From contig DDAD01000046.1 in NCBI GenBank assembly GCA_002333205.1, positions 75,604 to 83,650 of the forward strand: a stretch of 8,047 nucleotides of DNA, given 5' to 3'. Below, in pieces: positions 1 through 6,662 of the stretch; position 1 is the stretch's first letter; the number at the start of each line of letters is the position of its first letter. The notes under the pieces are model-generated. The model ran no database searches and had not been told where the DNA came from. It saw nothing but the letters and a program-made list of their open reading frames with translations. The stretch comes from Pedobacter sp. UBA2067. GTDB lineage: Bacteria > Bacteroidota > Bacteroidia > Sphingobacteriales > Sphingobacteriaceae. A program made the position numbers and the translations under genes.

Positions 1-729
1 ATCCTGCTGGTTTACCGCTCCAGTATCCTCAATGTGTTGCTTGGTGCACTGATCGTGTTCCTCTTTCACAAGGCGGTTATTCCCTTCAAGCTGATCCTGA
101 AGACCATTGCAGGGGTACTGTTTGTGTTTTTTCTCTTTGGCTTTATGGGGAATTTGCGCTCGGCCAATGGCGATGCAACGTACATCCCCAGATCTTCGGG
201 GGCCACCGAAGAGTTTCTGAATAGCCGTATCCCCAAAGAGTTTTACTGGTCCTACCTGTATGTGGCATCGCCGGTGGCAAACCTGCAGAACAACATCAAT
301 ATGGTGAAAAGCCCGGAGGGTAACTATAAGGATCTGGTGATGCAGGAATTTCTCCCGGCCTTTGTGACCAAGTTCATTGTGCAACCTGAAGAAAAAAGGT
401 TTCATCAGATTAACCCTTTCCTGAATGTGGGCACCATTTACGTGTACAGCTTTTCTTACCTGCGCTGGCCGGGCATGATCCTGATGTTCTTTTATTTCCT
501 GATGCTGTTTAATGGGTACTATCTGCTGATCCGGAAATCCGACACCTATAAGGTAACGGGTCTGGCGATTTTGTTCAACATGATCATCTTTGCGAACTTT
601 CACAATACGATCGCCTATTCCGCCTCCAGCTTACAGCTAATTTACCCGGTACTGTTCTCCATGCTGACCTATTTTATAAACCAGCAGAAGCAGCGAATGG
701 CTGCAGGACGACTGGTTAAAGCAGAGTAA
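1..729 (+). CDS. Wzy-type oligosaccharide repeat-unit polymerase (5' partial)
   Basis: The reading frame is open from the first base and stops at TAA 727-729, so the N-terminal part of the gene lies outside the window; the GTG at 34 is an internal codon, not a credible start. The 242 visible residues show two hydrophobic segments near the beginning (roughly residues 10-25 and 33-52), a long polar stretch of about 100 residues, then three more hydrophobic segments (about 155-175, 186-205 and 212-230) and a basic C-terminal tail. Several membrane helices around one large, presumably periplasmic, loop is the usual plan of polymerases that join lipid-linked oligosaccharide repeat units in the inner membrane. 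The loop has aromatic- and Arg-rich patches typical of the group, but Wzy proteins are poorly conserved and no catalytic motif can be pointed to. The call rests on topology and on the glycosyltransferase and amino-sugar genes downstream. An O-antigen ligase or another polysaccharide membrane protein is the main alternative. Confidence 0.68.
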   Translation: MLLVYRSSILNVLLGALIVFLFHKAVIPFKLILKTIAGVLFVFFLFGFMGNLRSANGDATYIPRSSGATEEFLNSRIPKEFYWSYLYVASPVANLQNNINMVKSPEGNYKDLVMQEFLPAFVTKFIVQPEEKRFHQINPFLNVGTIYVYSFSYLRWPGMILMFFYFLMLFNGYYLLIRKSDTYKVTGLAILFNMIIFANFHNTIAYSASSLQLIYPVLFSMLTYFINQQKQRMAAGRLVKAE

Positions 730-1005
730 CTGCACAATTTTCATTTTTTCAGACTTTGCGCGGGATACAAATCTGCCGGGGTTGGGGCTTTATTTTGTGA
801 ATCAAAACGTGAAATTGCACACCATTCCGCCGGGCGGCACCAATATTATAATTCGTAGATTACACTGCAAATCAAAATTTTATATGCCGGCGCTCCGGTC
901 ATTTTGCGCTTTCCGGCTTGCTTCACATCGCAGTTAAAGCTTCCGGAACAGGGCTTAATATTTGATGATGGCTGTTGAATGATGAAGAAATAAACGATCA
1001 TATAT
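730..1005. other. Non-coding gap inside the polysaccharide cluster
   Basis: This 276-base gap separates the polymerase gene from the GNAT gene, whereas the genes after it are tightly packed. A plus-strand frame is open through about 731-937 (stop TAA 935-937) but has no credible start and its translation resembles nothing recognised. G+C-rich inverted patches occur at 886-917 (GCCGG-CGC pairing with GCG and CCGGC around a bulge), without a following T-tract. A short stem (GCAG/CTGC, 721-733) spans the polymerase stop codon and is followed by a T-rich stretch at 737-750; as a terminator this is weak. The gap most likely holds the leader and promoter of the GNAT gene and may contain decayed sequence. 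Confidence 0.5.
934..964 (+). promoter_or_regulatory. Possible Bacteroidota-type promoter for the GNAT operon
   Basis: AATATTTG at 957-964 matches the Bacteroidota -7 consensus TAnnTTTG at five of six fixed positions. A poor -33 match (TTA at 934-936, consensus TTTG/TTG) lies 20 bases upstream, which is the expected spacing. Initiation shortly after 964 would give a leader of about 35 bases before the ATG at 1006. The -33 element is weak, so this is only a candidate. Confidence 0.28.
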
Positions 1006-1557
1006 ATGGAGTTTGAGGTTTATCTGAGGGCCTTTAAGCCTGAAGACGCTGTTTTTATAAATGAACTACGTAAGAATAGAACAATAGAGGAGAAGATTGG
1101 TGGTGTAACGAAATTTGTGTCACTGGAAAGGGAGCAGAAATGGGTGAACGACATCATCTATAATGATGATCCTAAAAATGGCTGGCTGGCGGTATGTGAG
1201 GTTGGTGGTAACGATGAGATCATCGGCTATGCTTCGGTGAACGATATCGACTACCGCAATGGTACTTGCATTGGTGGCGGCATTAAGGTGATTTCGCCTA
1301 CACCCGGTAAGTTTTACGGTTTACAGGTGCTGCTGCTGGGCATGCGACATGCTTTTGAGGAGCTGCGCATGGTACGTTTTGCGGTTTACGTGATGGAGGA
1401 GAACAAGGGTTCACTGCGCATCATGGAACGTGCAGGGCTGAAACGTGAAGGTTTCCTTCGTAAATACATCTATAAAAATGGCAAGCACCGCAACTGCTGG
1501 TTGCTGAGCATCACCGACGAGGAATATCTTGAGACCAAACAAAAATTCAACATATGA
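1006..1557 (+). CDS. GNAT-family N-acetyltransferase (RimJ/RimL-like), probably sugar-modifying
   Basis: A 183-residue protein with the usual length and layout of single-domain GNAT acyltransferases, which transfer an acyl group from acyl-CoA to an amine in the cytosol. The core runs from the N-terminal strand VYLRAF (5-10) to about residue 170. The acyl-CoA pyrophosphate-binding turn appears as GKFYG (101-105) followed by a long helix. The C-terminal half carries the RimJ/RimL signature pattern N133..S136..ERAGL (141-145)..EG (148-149), then a Tyr/Lys-rich segment and a closing strand. Its stop codon overlaps the start of the downstream sugar aminotransferase (ATGA, 1554-1557), suggesting translational coupling. 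From that context I infer that it N-acetylates the amino sugar made by the next enzyme, in the manner of WecD or PseH, rather than a ribosomal protein. Substrate and acyl donor cannot be read from the sequence. The ATG at 1006 is preceded by an A/T-rich leader with no clear Shine-Dalgarno sequence. Confidence 0.85.
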   Translation: MEFEVYLRAFKPEDAVFINELRKNRTIEEKIGGVTKFVSLEREQKWVNDIIYNDDPKNGWLAVCEVGGNDEIIGYASVNDIDYRNGTCIGGGIKVISPTPGKFYGLQVLLLGMRHAFEELRMVRFAVYVMEENKGSLRIMERAGLKREGFLRKYIYKNGKHRNCWLLSITDEEYLETKQKFNI

Positions 1558-2636
1558 TCCCCATTACCAAACCGTTTATGCCTCCACAGGAGGAATATGC
1601 ACACTATTTGAAAGGGATCTGGCAACGCCAGTGGATCACCAACATGGGGCCGCTTTCGAGTAACCTGGAGCTGATCATTAAGGATTACCTGAAGGTGAAC
1701 CACCTGCTGTTTGTAACCAACGGCACGGTGGCTTTGGAGATGGCCATGAAAGGGCTGGAGCTGCAGGGTGAAGTGATTACCACGGCTTTTTCTTTCGTAG
1801 CCACCACCAGCAGCATTGTCTGGGCTGGCTGTCAGCCGGTGTTTGTAGATATTGACAATGACTCCCTGAATATCGATCCTTCAAAAATCGAAGCGGCCAT
1901 TACGGATAAAACCTGCGCCATTCTGGCCACCCATGTGTACGGAAATCCATGTGATGTGGAGGCCATCGATGCGATTGCCAAAAAACATAATCTTAAAGTG
2001 ATTTACGACGGTGCCCATGCTTTTGGGGTTCAGGTTAACGGTCAGTCCATCTTTAACTATGGCGACGTTTCCATCTGCAGTCTGCATGCCACCAAACTTT
2101 ACCACTCCATAGAAGGAGGCCTGATCATGACCAATGATCCGGAATTCCTGAAAAAGCTGGCGCTGATGCGCAATTTCGGCTTCAATGGTCCGGAAGCTTT
2201 TGCCGAGCTGGGCATCAACGGCAAGAACTCGGAATTTCATGCTGCCATGGGTTTGGTGAACATTACCCACCTGCCGGAGATCATGGAGAAGCGGAAGATC
2301 ATCAACGACCGCTACGACCAGAACCTGCAGGGACTGCGTGCCCGCAAGCCGAAATGGCATGAAGCATCGGCCAATAATTACGCCTATTATCCACTGGTTT
2401 TTGACGACGTACAGCTGATGCTGAATTGTATGGAGTACCTGAAGGTGAATGAGATCTTTACACGCCGGTATTTCTATCCATCACTGGCCAGCTCACTGCC
2501 TTATATGGCCTATAAAAAGCTGGATGTGACGGAGGATATCTCCAGCAGGGTACTTTGTTTACCTTTGTACTGCGATCTGACCACGGAAGAAGTGGATCTG
2601 ATTAGTCGTTTGATGCTGCGGGTGCAGAATAATTAA
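1554..2636 (+). CDS. DegT/DnrJ/EryC1/StrS PLP-dependent nucleotide-sugar aminotransferase
   Basis: A 360-residue protein, close to the usual family length, of the fold-type I enzymes that convert a keto group on a nucleotide sugar to an amine using PLP and normally glutamate. Visible motifs are the N-terminal substrate-site region (PITKPFMPP, 3-11; WITNMGPL, 27-34), the cofactor phosphate-binding loop TNGT (55-58), YDGAHAFG (151-158) with Asp152 expected to contact the PLP ring nitrogen, and SLHATK...EGG (176-189) with Lys181 as the Schiff-base lysine. Nothing essential appears missing. The start region resembles, from memory, VioA-like enzymes making dTDP-4-amino-4,6-dideoxyglucose, so a C4 aminotransferase on a dTDP- or UDP-4-keto-6-deoxy sugar is my preferred guess; a C3 enzyme of the FdtB/QdtB type is not excluded. 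The 4-base overlap with the upstream GNAT gene supports sequential action: amination, then N-acylation. The enzymes supplying the keto sugar are not in the window. Confidence 0.92.
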   Translation: MIPITKPFMPPQEEYAHYLKGIWQRQWITNMGPLSSNLELIIKDYLKVNHLLFVTNGTVALEMAMKGLELQGEVITTAFSFVATTSSIVWAGCQPVFVDIDNDSLNIDPSKIEAAITDKTCAILATHVYGNPCDVEAIDAIAKKHNLKVIYDGAHAFGVQVNGQSIFNYGDVSICSLHATKLYHSIEGGLIMTNDPEFLKKLALMRNFGFNGPEAFAELGINGKNSEFHAAMGLVNITHLPEIMEKRKIINDRYDQNLQGLRARKPKWHEASANNYAYYPLVFDDVQLMLNCMEYLKVNEIFTRRYFYPSLASSLPYMAYKKLDVTEDISSRVLCLPLYCDLTTEEVDLISRLMLRVQNN

Positions 2637-2662
2637 TGCCCTTTTTGCCTGAATAAAATAAA

Positions 2663-3556
2663 ATGAAAGTTTCCGTTTGTATCATTACTTATAATCACGA
2701 AGCCTATATAGAGGCTTGTCTGGAAGGTGCTGTAAGCCAGGTGCTGAATTGTGATTACGAGATCGTTATTGGCGAAGATCTTTCTTCGGATGGCACACTT
2801 GCAATCTGCAAGAAATATGCAGCAGCTTATCCCCAGCTGATTAAATTGATTTCGGGTCCGGTGAACGTTGGCATGACCAACAATGGCCTGCGTACCTTTG
2901 GAGCTTGTACGGGTGATTACCTGGCGATTTGTGAGGGGGATGACTACTGGACAGATCCGTATAAGCTGCAGCGCCAAGTCGACTTCCTGGAAGCACACCC
3001 GGACTACAGCATGGTTGCTGAAAACGGTCTGGTGCTGGATACCCGTAAAGGAACGGAACAGCCTTTCAACAATATGGAGGAGCGTGACCTGGAGATCCAT
3101 CACCTGCTGGCCAAGCGCCAGTTTCCGACAGCCTCCGTGCTGCTGCGCCGCAATATGCTGGATGCTTCCCTGTTGAACTATAAATTCAGCGCAGATACTT
3201 TTCTCTGGTGCTTCCTGGCCCGTAAGGGGAAAATCCGCTACTTTCCGGTGATCTCTTCCGTGTACCGCAAGGGGGAGCATGGTATGGTGCTATCAACGGA
3301 TAAGCTGGAATGGGCTTTTCTGATGGAGAAGTGGAACAACGACATCGCTCAGATCCTGCCCAAAGGCTTTGATCAGCAAATTCTGAAACGCCGGAACTTC
3401 CAGGAATTCCTCAAAGTGTTTTTCTTCTGTGCCAATAAAAGGGAGTTTAAAAAGGCTTTTCTTTCCCTGAAAAAGTGTTTTCATTATCAACCTTTCCGCA
3501 CCACGCAAGCGGTGTCTAAGTTTCTGGTTAAAAAACTTCGGGTTTCGTTGAAGTAA
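2663..3556 (+). CDS. Family 2 glycosyltransferase (GT-A fold)
   Basis: A 297-residue protein with a clear GT2 catalytic domain at the N-terminus. The first strand is VSVCIITYNHE (3-13), the nucleotide-binding acidic site is EDLSSDGT (38-45), and EGDDYW (91-96) supplies the metal- and sugar-nucleotide-binding Asp pair, followed by the typical DPYKLQRQVDFLE stretch (98-110). The C-terminal part, from about residue 200, is less conserved and ends in a Lys/Phe-rich tail (about 255-297) that could lie against the membrane; there is no true transmembrane helix. It should add one sugar to the lipid-linked repeat unit on the cytosolic face of the inner membrane. Donor and linkage cannot be inferred. 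It lies 26 bases after the aminotransferase and probably shares its transcript. Its last 21 codons, including the stop, are repeated in decayed form just downstream. The ATG at 2663 has an A-rich leader, and the hydrophobic GT2 strand begins at residue 3, which fits this start. Confidence 0.93.
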   Translation: MKVSVCIITYNHEAYIEACLEGAVSQVLNCDYEIVIGEDLSSDGTLAICKKYAAAYPQLIKLISGPVNVGMTNNGLRTFGACTGDYLAICEGDDYWTDPYKLQRQVDFLEAHPDYSMVAENGLVLDTRKGTEQPFNNMEERDLEIHHLLAKRQFPTASVLLRRNMLDASLLNYKFSADTFLWCFLARKGKIRYFPVISSVYRKGEHGMVLSTDKLEWAFLMEKWNNDIAQILPKGFDQQILKRRNFQEFLKVFFFCANKREFKKAFLSLKKCFHYQPFRTTQAVSKFLVKKLRVSLK

Positions 3557-3679
3557 GACGGATTGGTATTTGTATTTCTGTTGGCGGGCTGCTTTTCCGC
3601 GCCACTCTTGCGATATCTAAGTTTCTGATTAAAAGCTGCGTATGGCCTTGAAGTAAGGCACACTGGTGTTTCTGTTGGC
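3493..3679 (+). repeat. Imperfect direct repeat of the glycosyltransferase 3' end (about 90-base units)
   Basis: Unit 1 covers 3493-3585 and unit 2 covers 3594-3679. The units align at an offset of 101 bases, falling to 100 after a one-base gap near 3531-3535 and to 94 after a six-base gap near 3568-3574. Exact shared blocks include TTTCCGC (3493/3594), TCTAAGTTTCTG (3515/3616), TTGAAGTAAG (3548/3648) and TTTCTGTTGGC (3575/3669). Unit 1 is the end of the glycosyltransferase gene plus 29 bases of flank, so the repeat runs past the stop codon. The intervening 8 bases, GGGCTGCT, are not obviously repeated. Confidence 0.85.
3594..3656 (+). pseudogene. Remnant of a paralogous glycosyltransferase gene tail (frameshifted)
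   Basis: This stretch encodes, with one base restored, a C-terminus parallel to residues 278-297 of the upstream glycosyltransferase. Reading TTC at 3595 onward gives FRATLAISKFLIK, against FRTTQAVSKFLVK upstream. One missing A in the run at 3631-3634 (AAAAG here, AAAAAAC in the intact gene) breaks the frame; restoring it gives KLRMALK and a TAA at 3654-3656, against KLRVSLK and TAA. Fourteen of 20 residues agree, and several changes are conservative (Val to Ile twice, Thr to Ala, Ser to Ala, Val to Met) or synonymous (ACG/ACT, CTT/CTG, CGG/CGT). That pattern suggests the copy diverged while it was a working gene tail and was later cut off and frameshifted. There is no start codon or catalytic domain attached, so it cannot be functional as a transferase. 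Confidence 0.75.
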
Positions 3680-3760
3680 AGCATCAGTTAAGGTGTTAGG
3701 GCTTAAAGCGAATAGCTGAAAATAAGTACTGCCAAAATTTCAAGAATATATGCTGGAGGC

Positions 3761-3792
3761 TTGGGTAAATTTTGATATTTATCTTAATTTAC
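3761..3792 (+). promoter_or_regulatory. Weak candidate promoter for the SGNH hydrolase gene
   Basis: TTG at 3761-3763 and TAATTTAC at 3785-3792 are separated by 21 bases, close to the Bacteroidota -33/-7 spacing, but the -7 element matches TAnnTTTG at only four of six fixed positions. An alternative -7 element, AAATTTTG at 3767-3774, matches five of six but lacks a -33 partner. A promoter is expected here because the preceding 263 bases contain no intact gene; which element is used is uncertain. Confidence 0.2.
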
Positions 3793-3819
3793 ATGTCCAA
3801 ATAAATCTAAGCAGACCGT

Positions 3820-4512
3820 ATGAAATCTTCCCGAATTTTAGCATTTGTATTGATGTTTTTCGCCTTTCAATCCGCACAGGCACAGCAAAATGATGACTGG
3901 CCGAATCTGAAAAAGTATCGTGAGGCAAATGCGGCGCTGGGCTTACCGGCTGCAAACGAGCAGCGGGTGGTATTTATGGGGAACTCCATTACAGAAGGCT
4001 GGATCAATAAGTCACCGGAATTCTTCAAAGGACGTCCTTACATCAATCGTGGTATCGGGGGACAGACGACGCCACAGATGCTGATCCGTTTCCGCGCAGA
4101 TGTGGTTGCGCTGAAGCCTAAAGTGGTGGTATTACTTTGCGGGATCAACGATATTGCCGGAAATACCGGCCCCTCAACCCTGGAGATGATACAGGATAAC
4201 ATCGCTTCCATGACTGAAATTGCCCTGGCAAACAACATCAAAGTGGTCTTATCTTCCGTACTTCCTGCATACGACTTCCCTTGGCGCCCAAATATGGAGC
4301 CTGCACCTAAAGTGATTGCGCTGAATAAATGGATCAAGGCCTATGCTGCGCAAAAGAAAGTGGTTTACCTGGATTATTTTTCTGCAATGGTGGATGAACG
4401 AAATGGTATGAAGTCAATATATCATACCGATGAAGTGCATCCGAATAAACTTGGCTATTCGGTGATGGAACCTTTGGTTGAGCAGGCGATTAAAACGGCA
4501 TTGAAAAAATAA
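3820..4512 (+). CDS. Secreted SGNH/GDSL-type esterase
   Basis: A 230-residue protein with a classic signal peptide: basic start (MKSSR), hydrophobic core (residues 6-16) and an Ala-Gln-Ala cleavage site near residues 19-21. There is no lipobox cysteine, so the mature enzyme is probably a soluble periplasmic or exported protein. All four SGNH blocks are present: block I FMGNSIT (52-58) with nucleophile Ser56, block II NRGIGGQTT (76-84) with an oxyanion Gly at 80 or 81, block III GIND (108-111) with Asn110, and block V DEVH (204-207) with the Asp204/His207 pair. Block I reads GNS rather than GDS, which is common in this subgroup. The family hydrolyses esters, often acetyl groups on carbohydrates; the exact substrate cannot be told. 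It has its own upstream gap and a terminator after it, so it looks monocistronic. Its position next to the polysaccharide cluster allows, but does not prove, a role in deacetylating surface glycans. Confidence 0.93.
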   Translation: MKSSRILAFVLMFFAFQSAQAQQNDDWPNLKKYREANAALGLPAANEQRVVFMGNSITEGWINKSPEFFKGRPYINRGIGGQTTPQMLIRFRADVVALKPKVVVLLCGINDIAGNTGPSTLEMIQDNIASMTEIALANNIKVVLSSVLPAYDFPWRPNMEPAPKVIALNKWIKAYAAQKKVVYLDYFSAMVDERNGMKSIYHTDEVHPNKLGYSVMEPLVEQAIKTALKK

Positions 4513-4522
4513 AAACGCATGT

Positions 4523-4556
4523 AAAGCTGCTGTCTTGATGATAAGTAGCTTTTTTC
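4523..4556 (+). terminator. Intrinsic terminator after the SGNH hydrolase gene
   Basis: Left arm AAAGCTGCT (4523-4531) pairs with AGTAGCTTT (4544-4552) to give nine pairs including one G-U, around a 12-base loop. The T-tract TTTTTT (4550-4555) begins within the right arm and continues with CTTTC. It starts 10 bases after the stop codon. The stem is only moderately stable, but its placement supports termination between the hydrolase and the histidine kinase gene. Confidence 0.6.
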
Positions 4557-4678
4557 TTTCATTCCTTGGCCATGATTTTGTGGATATGGATTTTTTAGAA
4601 TTTAATGTTGTAATTTAGTATCTTAAATGCTGTTGTGACGCTCTACATAAATCAAAAACCTAAACGTCTTCTACTATA

Positions 4679-6658
4679 ATGACAGAATTTCCAAGGCCAC
4701 AAGACGGGGCGAGGCTGCATGCTGCGGTGCTTGAACTGGAAATTCTGAACTCACCCGAGGAGCCTGAATTCGACCAGATTACTTTGCTGGCCAGTATGCT
4801 GACGGAGACGCCGGTCGCTATGATCGGCTTCTACCATAATGGGCTTGTCTGGTATAAAAGTCGCCTGGGCTTCGCTGGCTACCAGGAGAACCCTGCTTCA
4901 GCATTAAACCTGGAGTTGCAAAATGCTTTGGTGCTGGAAAATGCCACTACCGATCCGCGTACCGCTGGGCACCCCATGGTTCAGGAACTTGGTATTCACA
5001 GTATGGCGCTTGTGCCCGTACTTAGTCCGGAAGGCTTGAATATCGGTTATCTTGCAGTTGCAGATACGAAATCGCGTGCCTTTACTGATAAACAGCAGCA
5101 CGGGCTCAACCTTTTGGCGGTACAGCTGTGCAATTTGTTGCAACTTCGCCTGGCTAAAATGCAGGAACAGGCTGGTACGCTACTGAAGAAAGATGATATT
5201 AATGAAGTGATTGCCTTATTGGAGCACAACGTTGATGCCTATCTGATCGCAGACGCTTCACGGGTAATCTGCGGATGGAATGCGCGGGCTGCAGATCTTT
5301 TCGGGGTTTCGTCTTCACAGGCGCTGGGTATGATGGTGCATCAAGCCATTGTTTCGGAACGAAACTATGATGCTTTTCTCCGACTTCAGGATCAGCATCT
5401 AAAAGAGGGCATGCCCAAGCAGAACTACGATGTTATGGTAAAACGTAGCGATAATTCGGAGTTCATTGCGACGCTTGGCGTGTCACCAACAGAAATAAAC
5501 GGGCAGATCTACATCATCGTTTCCATTCGCGAACTTTCCGACCGAAAAATCGTGAATCGTGAATTGGAAAAGCAGAAGTCCTTCTACGAAAATATATTAA
5601 ACAAAATACCAACGGACATAGCCGTGTTTGATCTCGACCATCGTTATGTGTTCGTGAATCCAGGAGCGATCCGCGATCCGGAACTGCGCAAAAAAATCAT
5701 CGGTATGGATGATTTCGAATATGCACGTTTCAGGGGCAGGGATGAAGGCGTAGCACGTAAGCGCCGCGAGCAGTTCCTGGAAGCAAAAAACACGGGGAAA
5801 GTCGTGCGTTATGAAGATAGTATCAAAAATCCGCAGGGACAGACGGTCACCGTGCTGAGAAGGATTTTTCCGGTAAACGATGAGGATGGGAAACTTAGCC
5901 TCTTCATCGGTTTCGGTATTGACATCACGGAACGAAAATTATTGGAAGAAAAGCAGTCGGTTATGATGAAGCAGCTTTCTGCTCAGAATACCCAACTGCT
6001 TGACTTCTGCAATATTGTTTCTCATAATTTAAGAGGCCCGCTCACCAATATGGCCATGCTGGTCGAATTTATTAATGAGAGCGAAGATTTTGAGGAGATC
6101 AAATTGCTGACTTCCAAACTTACTCCAGTGATTGACAGTCTTAACACGACCTTCAATGAACTGGTGGAATCAATACAGGTGCGTCAGGATATGGAAATTG
6201 CTTCCGAGCCGATTGTCCTTCAGGAGTATCTTCAACGCACGTTAGATGGCCTTAAGGTGGAGATTAACAAGAATGAAGCGGAGATCATCGTGGATTTTAA
6301 GGCTGCTCCGGTGGTGGTTTATCCTCCGAAATACCTGAACAGCATTTTACATAACCTGGTGAGCAATGCTCTGAAGTACCGCTCACCTTTGCGCAAGCCG
6401 AGGATTGAATTAACCACCCGGAAGAACAAAGATTCTATTTTGTTAATGGTGCGCGACAATGGATTGGGTATTGACCTGACCAAACACATGGATAACGTTT
6501 TCAAAATTGGAAAGGTGTTCCATAAACATCCAAATGCTAAGGGTCTCGGCTTATATATGACTAAGACACAGATTGAAGCAATGAATGGTAAGATCTGGGT
6601 GGAAAGTTCTCCGGATCAGGGTGCCGTATTTTATGTCGTTTTTAATAATCAACACTAA
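4679..6658 (+). CDS. Cytosolic GAF-PAS-PAS sensor histidine kinase
   Basis: A 659-residue protein with no signal peptide or transmembrane segment, so it should sense an intracellular signal. Domains in order: a GAF domain (about 10-160; begins with the typical ARLHAAVLELEILNSPEE pattern, with DPRTAGHP at 92-99 and a GYLAVADT strand at 123-130), a first PAS domain (about 173-290), a second PAS with its C-terminal linker (about 298-420; ends in the hallmark DITERK, 415-420), a dimerisation/phosphoacceptor helix with H-box FCNIVSHNLRGPL (443-455) and His449 as phosphorylation site, and an HATPase domain with N-box HNLVSNALKY (558-567, Asn563), G1 box DNGLG (593-597), F-box around Phe608 and G2 box KGLGL (621-625). 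All catalytic boxes are intact. No bilin-binding Cys or haem motif is evident, so the ligand is unknown. No receiver domain is fused; the partner is encoded 4 bases downstream. The ATG at 4679 sits just before the GAF domain, consistent with this start. Confidence 0.95.
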   Translation: MTEFPRPQDGARLHAAVLELEILNSPEEPEFDQITLLASMLTETPVAMIGFYHNGLVWYKSRLGFAGYQENPASALNLELQNALVLENATTDPRTAGHPMVQELGIHSMALVPVLSPEGLNIGYLAVADTKSRAFTDKQQHGLNLLAVQLCNLLQLRLAKMQEQAGTLLKKDDINEVIALLEHNVDAYLIADASRVICGWNARAADLFGVSSSQALGMMVHQAIVSERNYDAFLRLQDQHLKEGMPKQNYDVMVKRSDNSEFIATLGVSPTEINGQIYIIVSIRELSDRKIVNRELEKQKSFYENILNKIPTDIAVFDLDHRYVFVNPGAIRDPELRKKIIGMDDFEYARFRGRDEGVARKRREQFLEAKNTGKVVRYEDSIKNPQGQTVTVLRRIFPVNDEDGKLSLFIGFGIDITERKLLEEKQSVMMKQLSAQNTQLLDFCNIVSHNLRGPLTNMAMLVEFINESEDFEEIKLLTSKLTPVIDSLNTTFNELVESIQVRQDMEIASEPIVLQEYLQRTLDGLKVEINKNEAEIIVDFKAAPVVVYPPKYLNSILHNLVSNALKYRSPLRKPRIELTTRKNKDSILLMVRDNGLGIDLTKHMDNVFKIGKVFHKHPNAKGLGLYMTKTQIEAMNGKIWVESSPDQGAVFYVVFNNQH

Positions 6659-6662
6659 GTAA

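Noticed and set aside
721..750. Short hairpin over the polymerase stop codon followed by a T-rich stretch
   Set aside because: The stem is only four pairs and the T-rich part begins several bases after it and is interrupted, so it is not a convincing intrinsic terminator.
886..917. G+C-rich inverted sequence in the gap before the GNAT gene
   Set aside because: The pairing requires a four-base bulge, is not followed by a T-tract, and matches no RNA element I recognise.
979..993. Tiny leader frame encoding MMKK before the GNAT gene
   Set aside because: Four codons arise easily by chance; it has no attenuator structure or repeated regulatory codons to support a leader-peptide role.
1881..2360. 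Minus-strand open frame opposite the sugar aminotransferase
   Set aside because: It lies entirely inside the DegT-family gene and has no family motif; codon constraints of the true gene explain it.
2883..3176. Alternative plus-strand frame inside the glycosyltransferase gene
   Set aside because: Its Trp/Cys/Ser-rich translation is typical of an out-of-frame reading and overlaps conserved GT2 sequence.
2633..3280. Long minus-strand open frame opposite the glycosyltransferase
   Set aside because: It is a shadow of the GT2 coding frame: its sequence is low in recognisable motifs, rich in His/Gln, and the plus-strand frame has full GT2 motifs over the same bases.
3583..3602. Bulged hairpin between the two glycosyltransferase-tail repeats
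   Set aside because: Six pairs with a bulge and no following T-tract; it spans the junction of the repeat units and is probably incidental.
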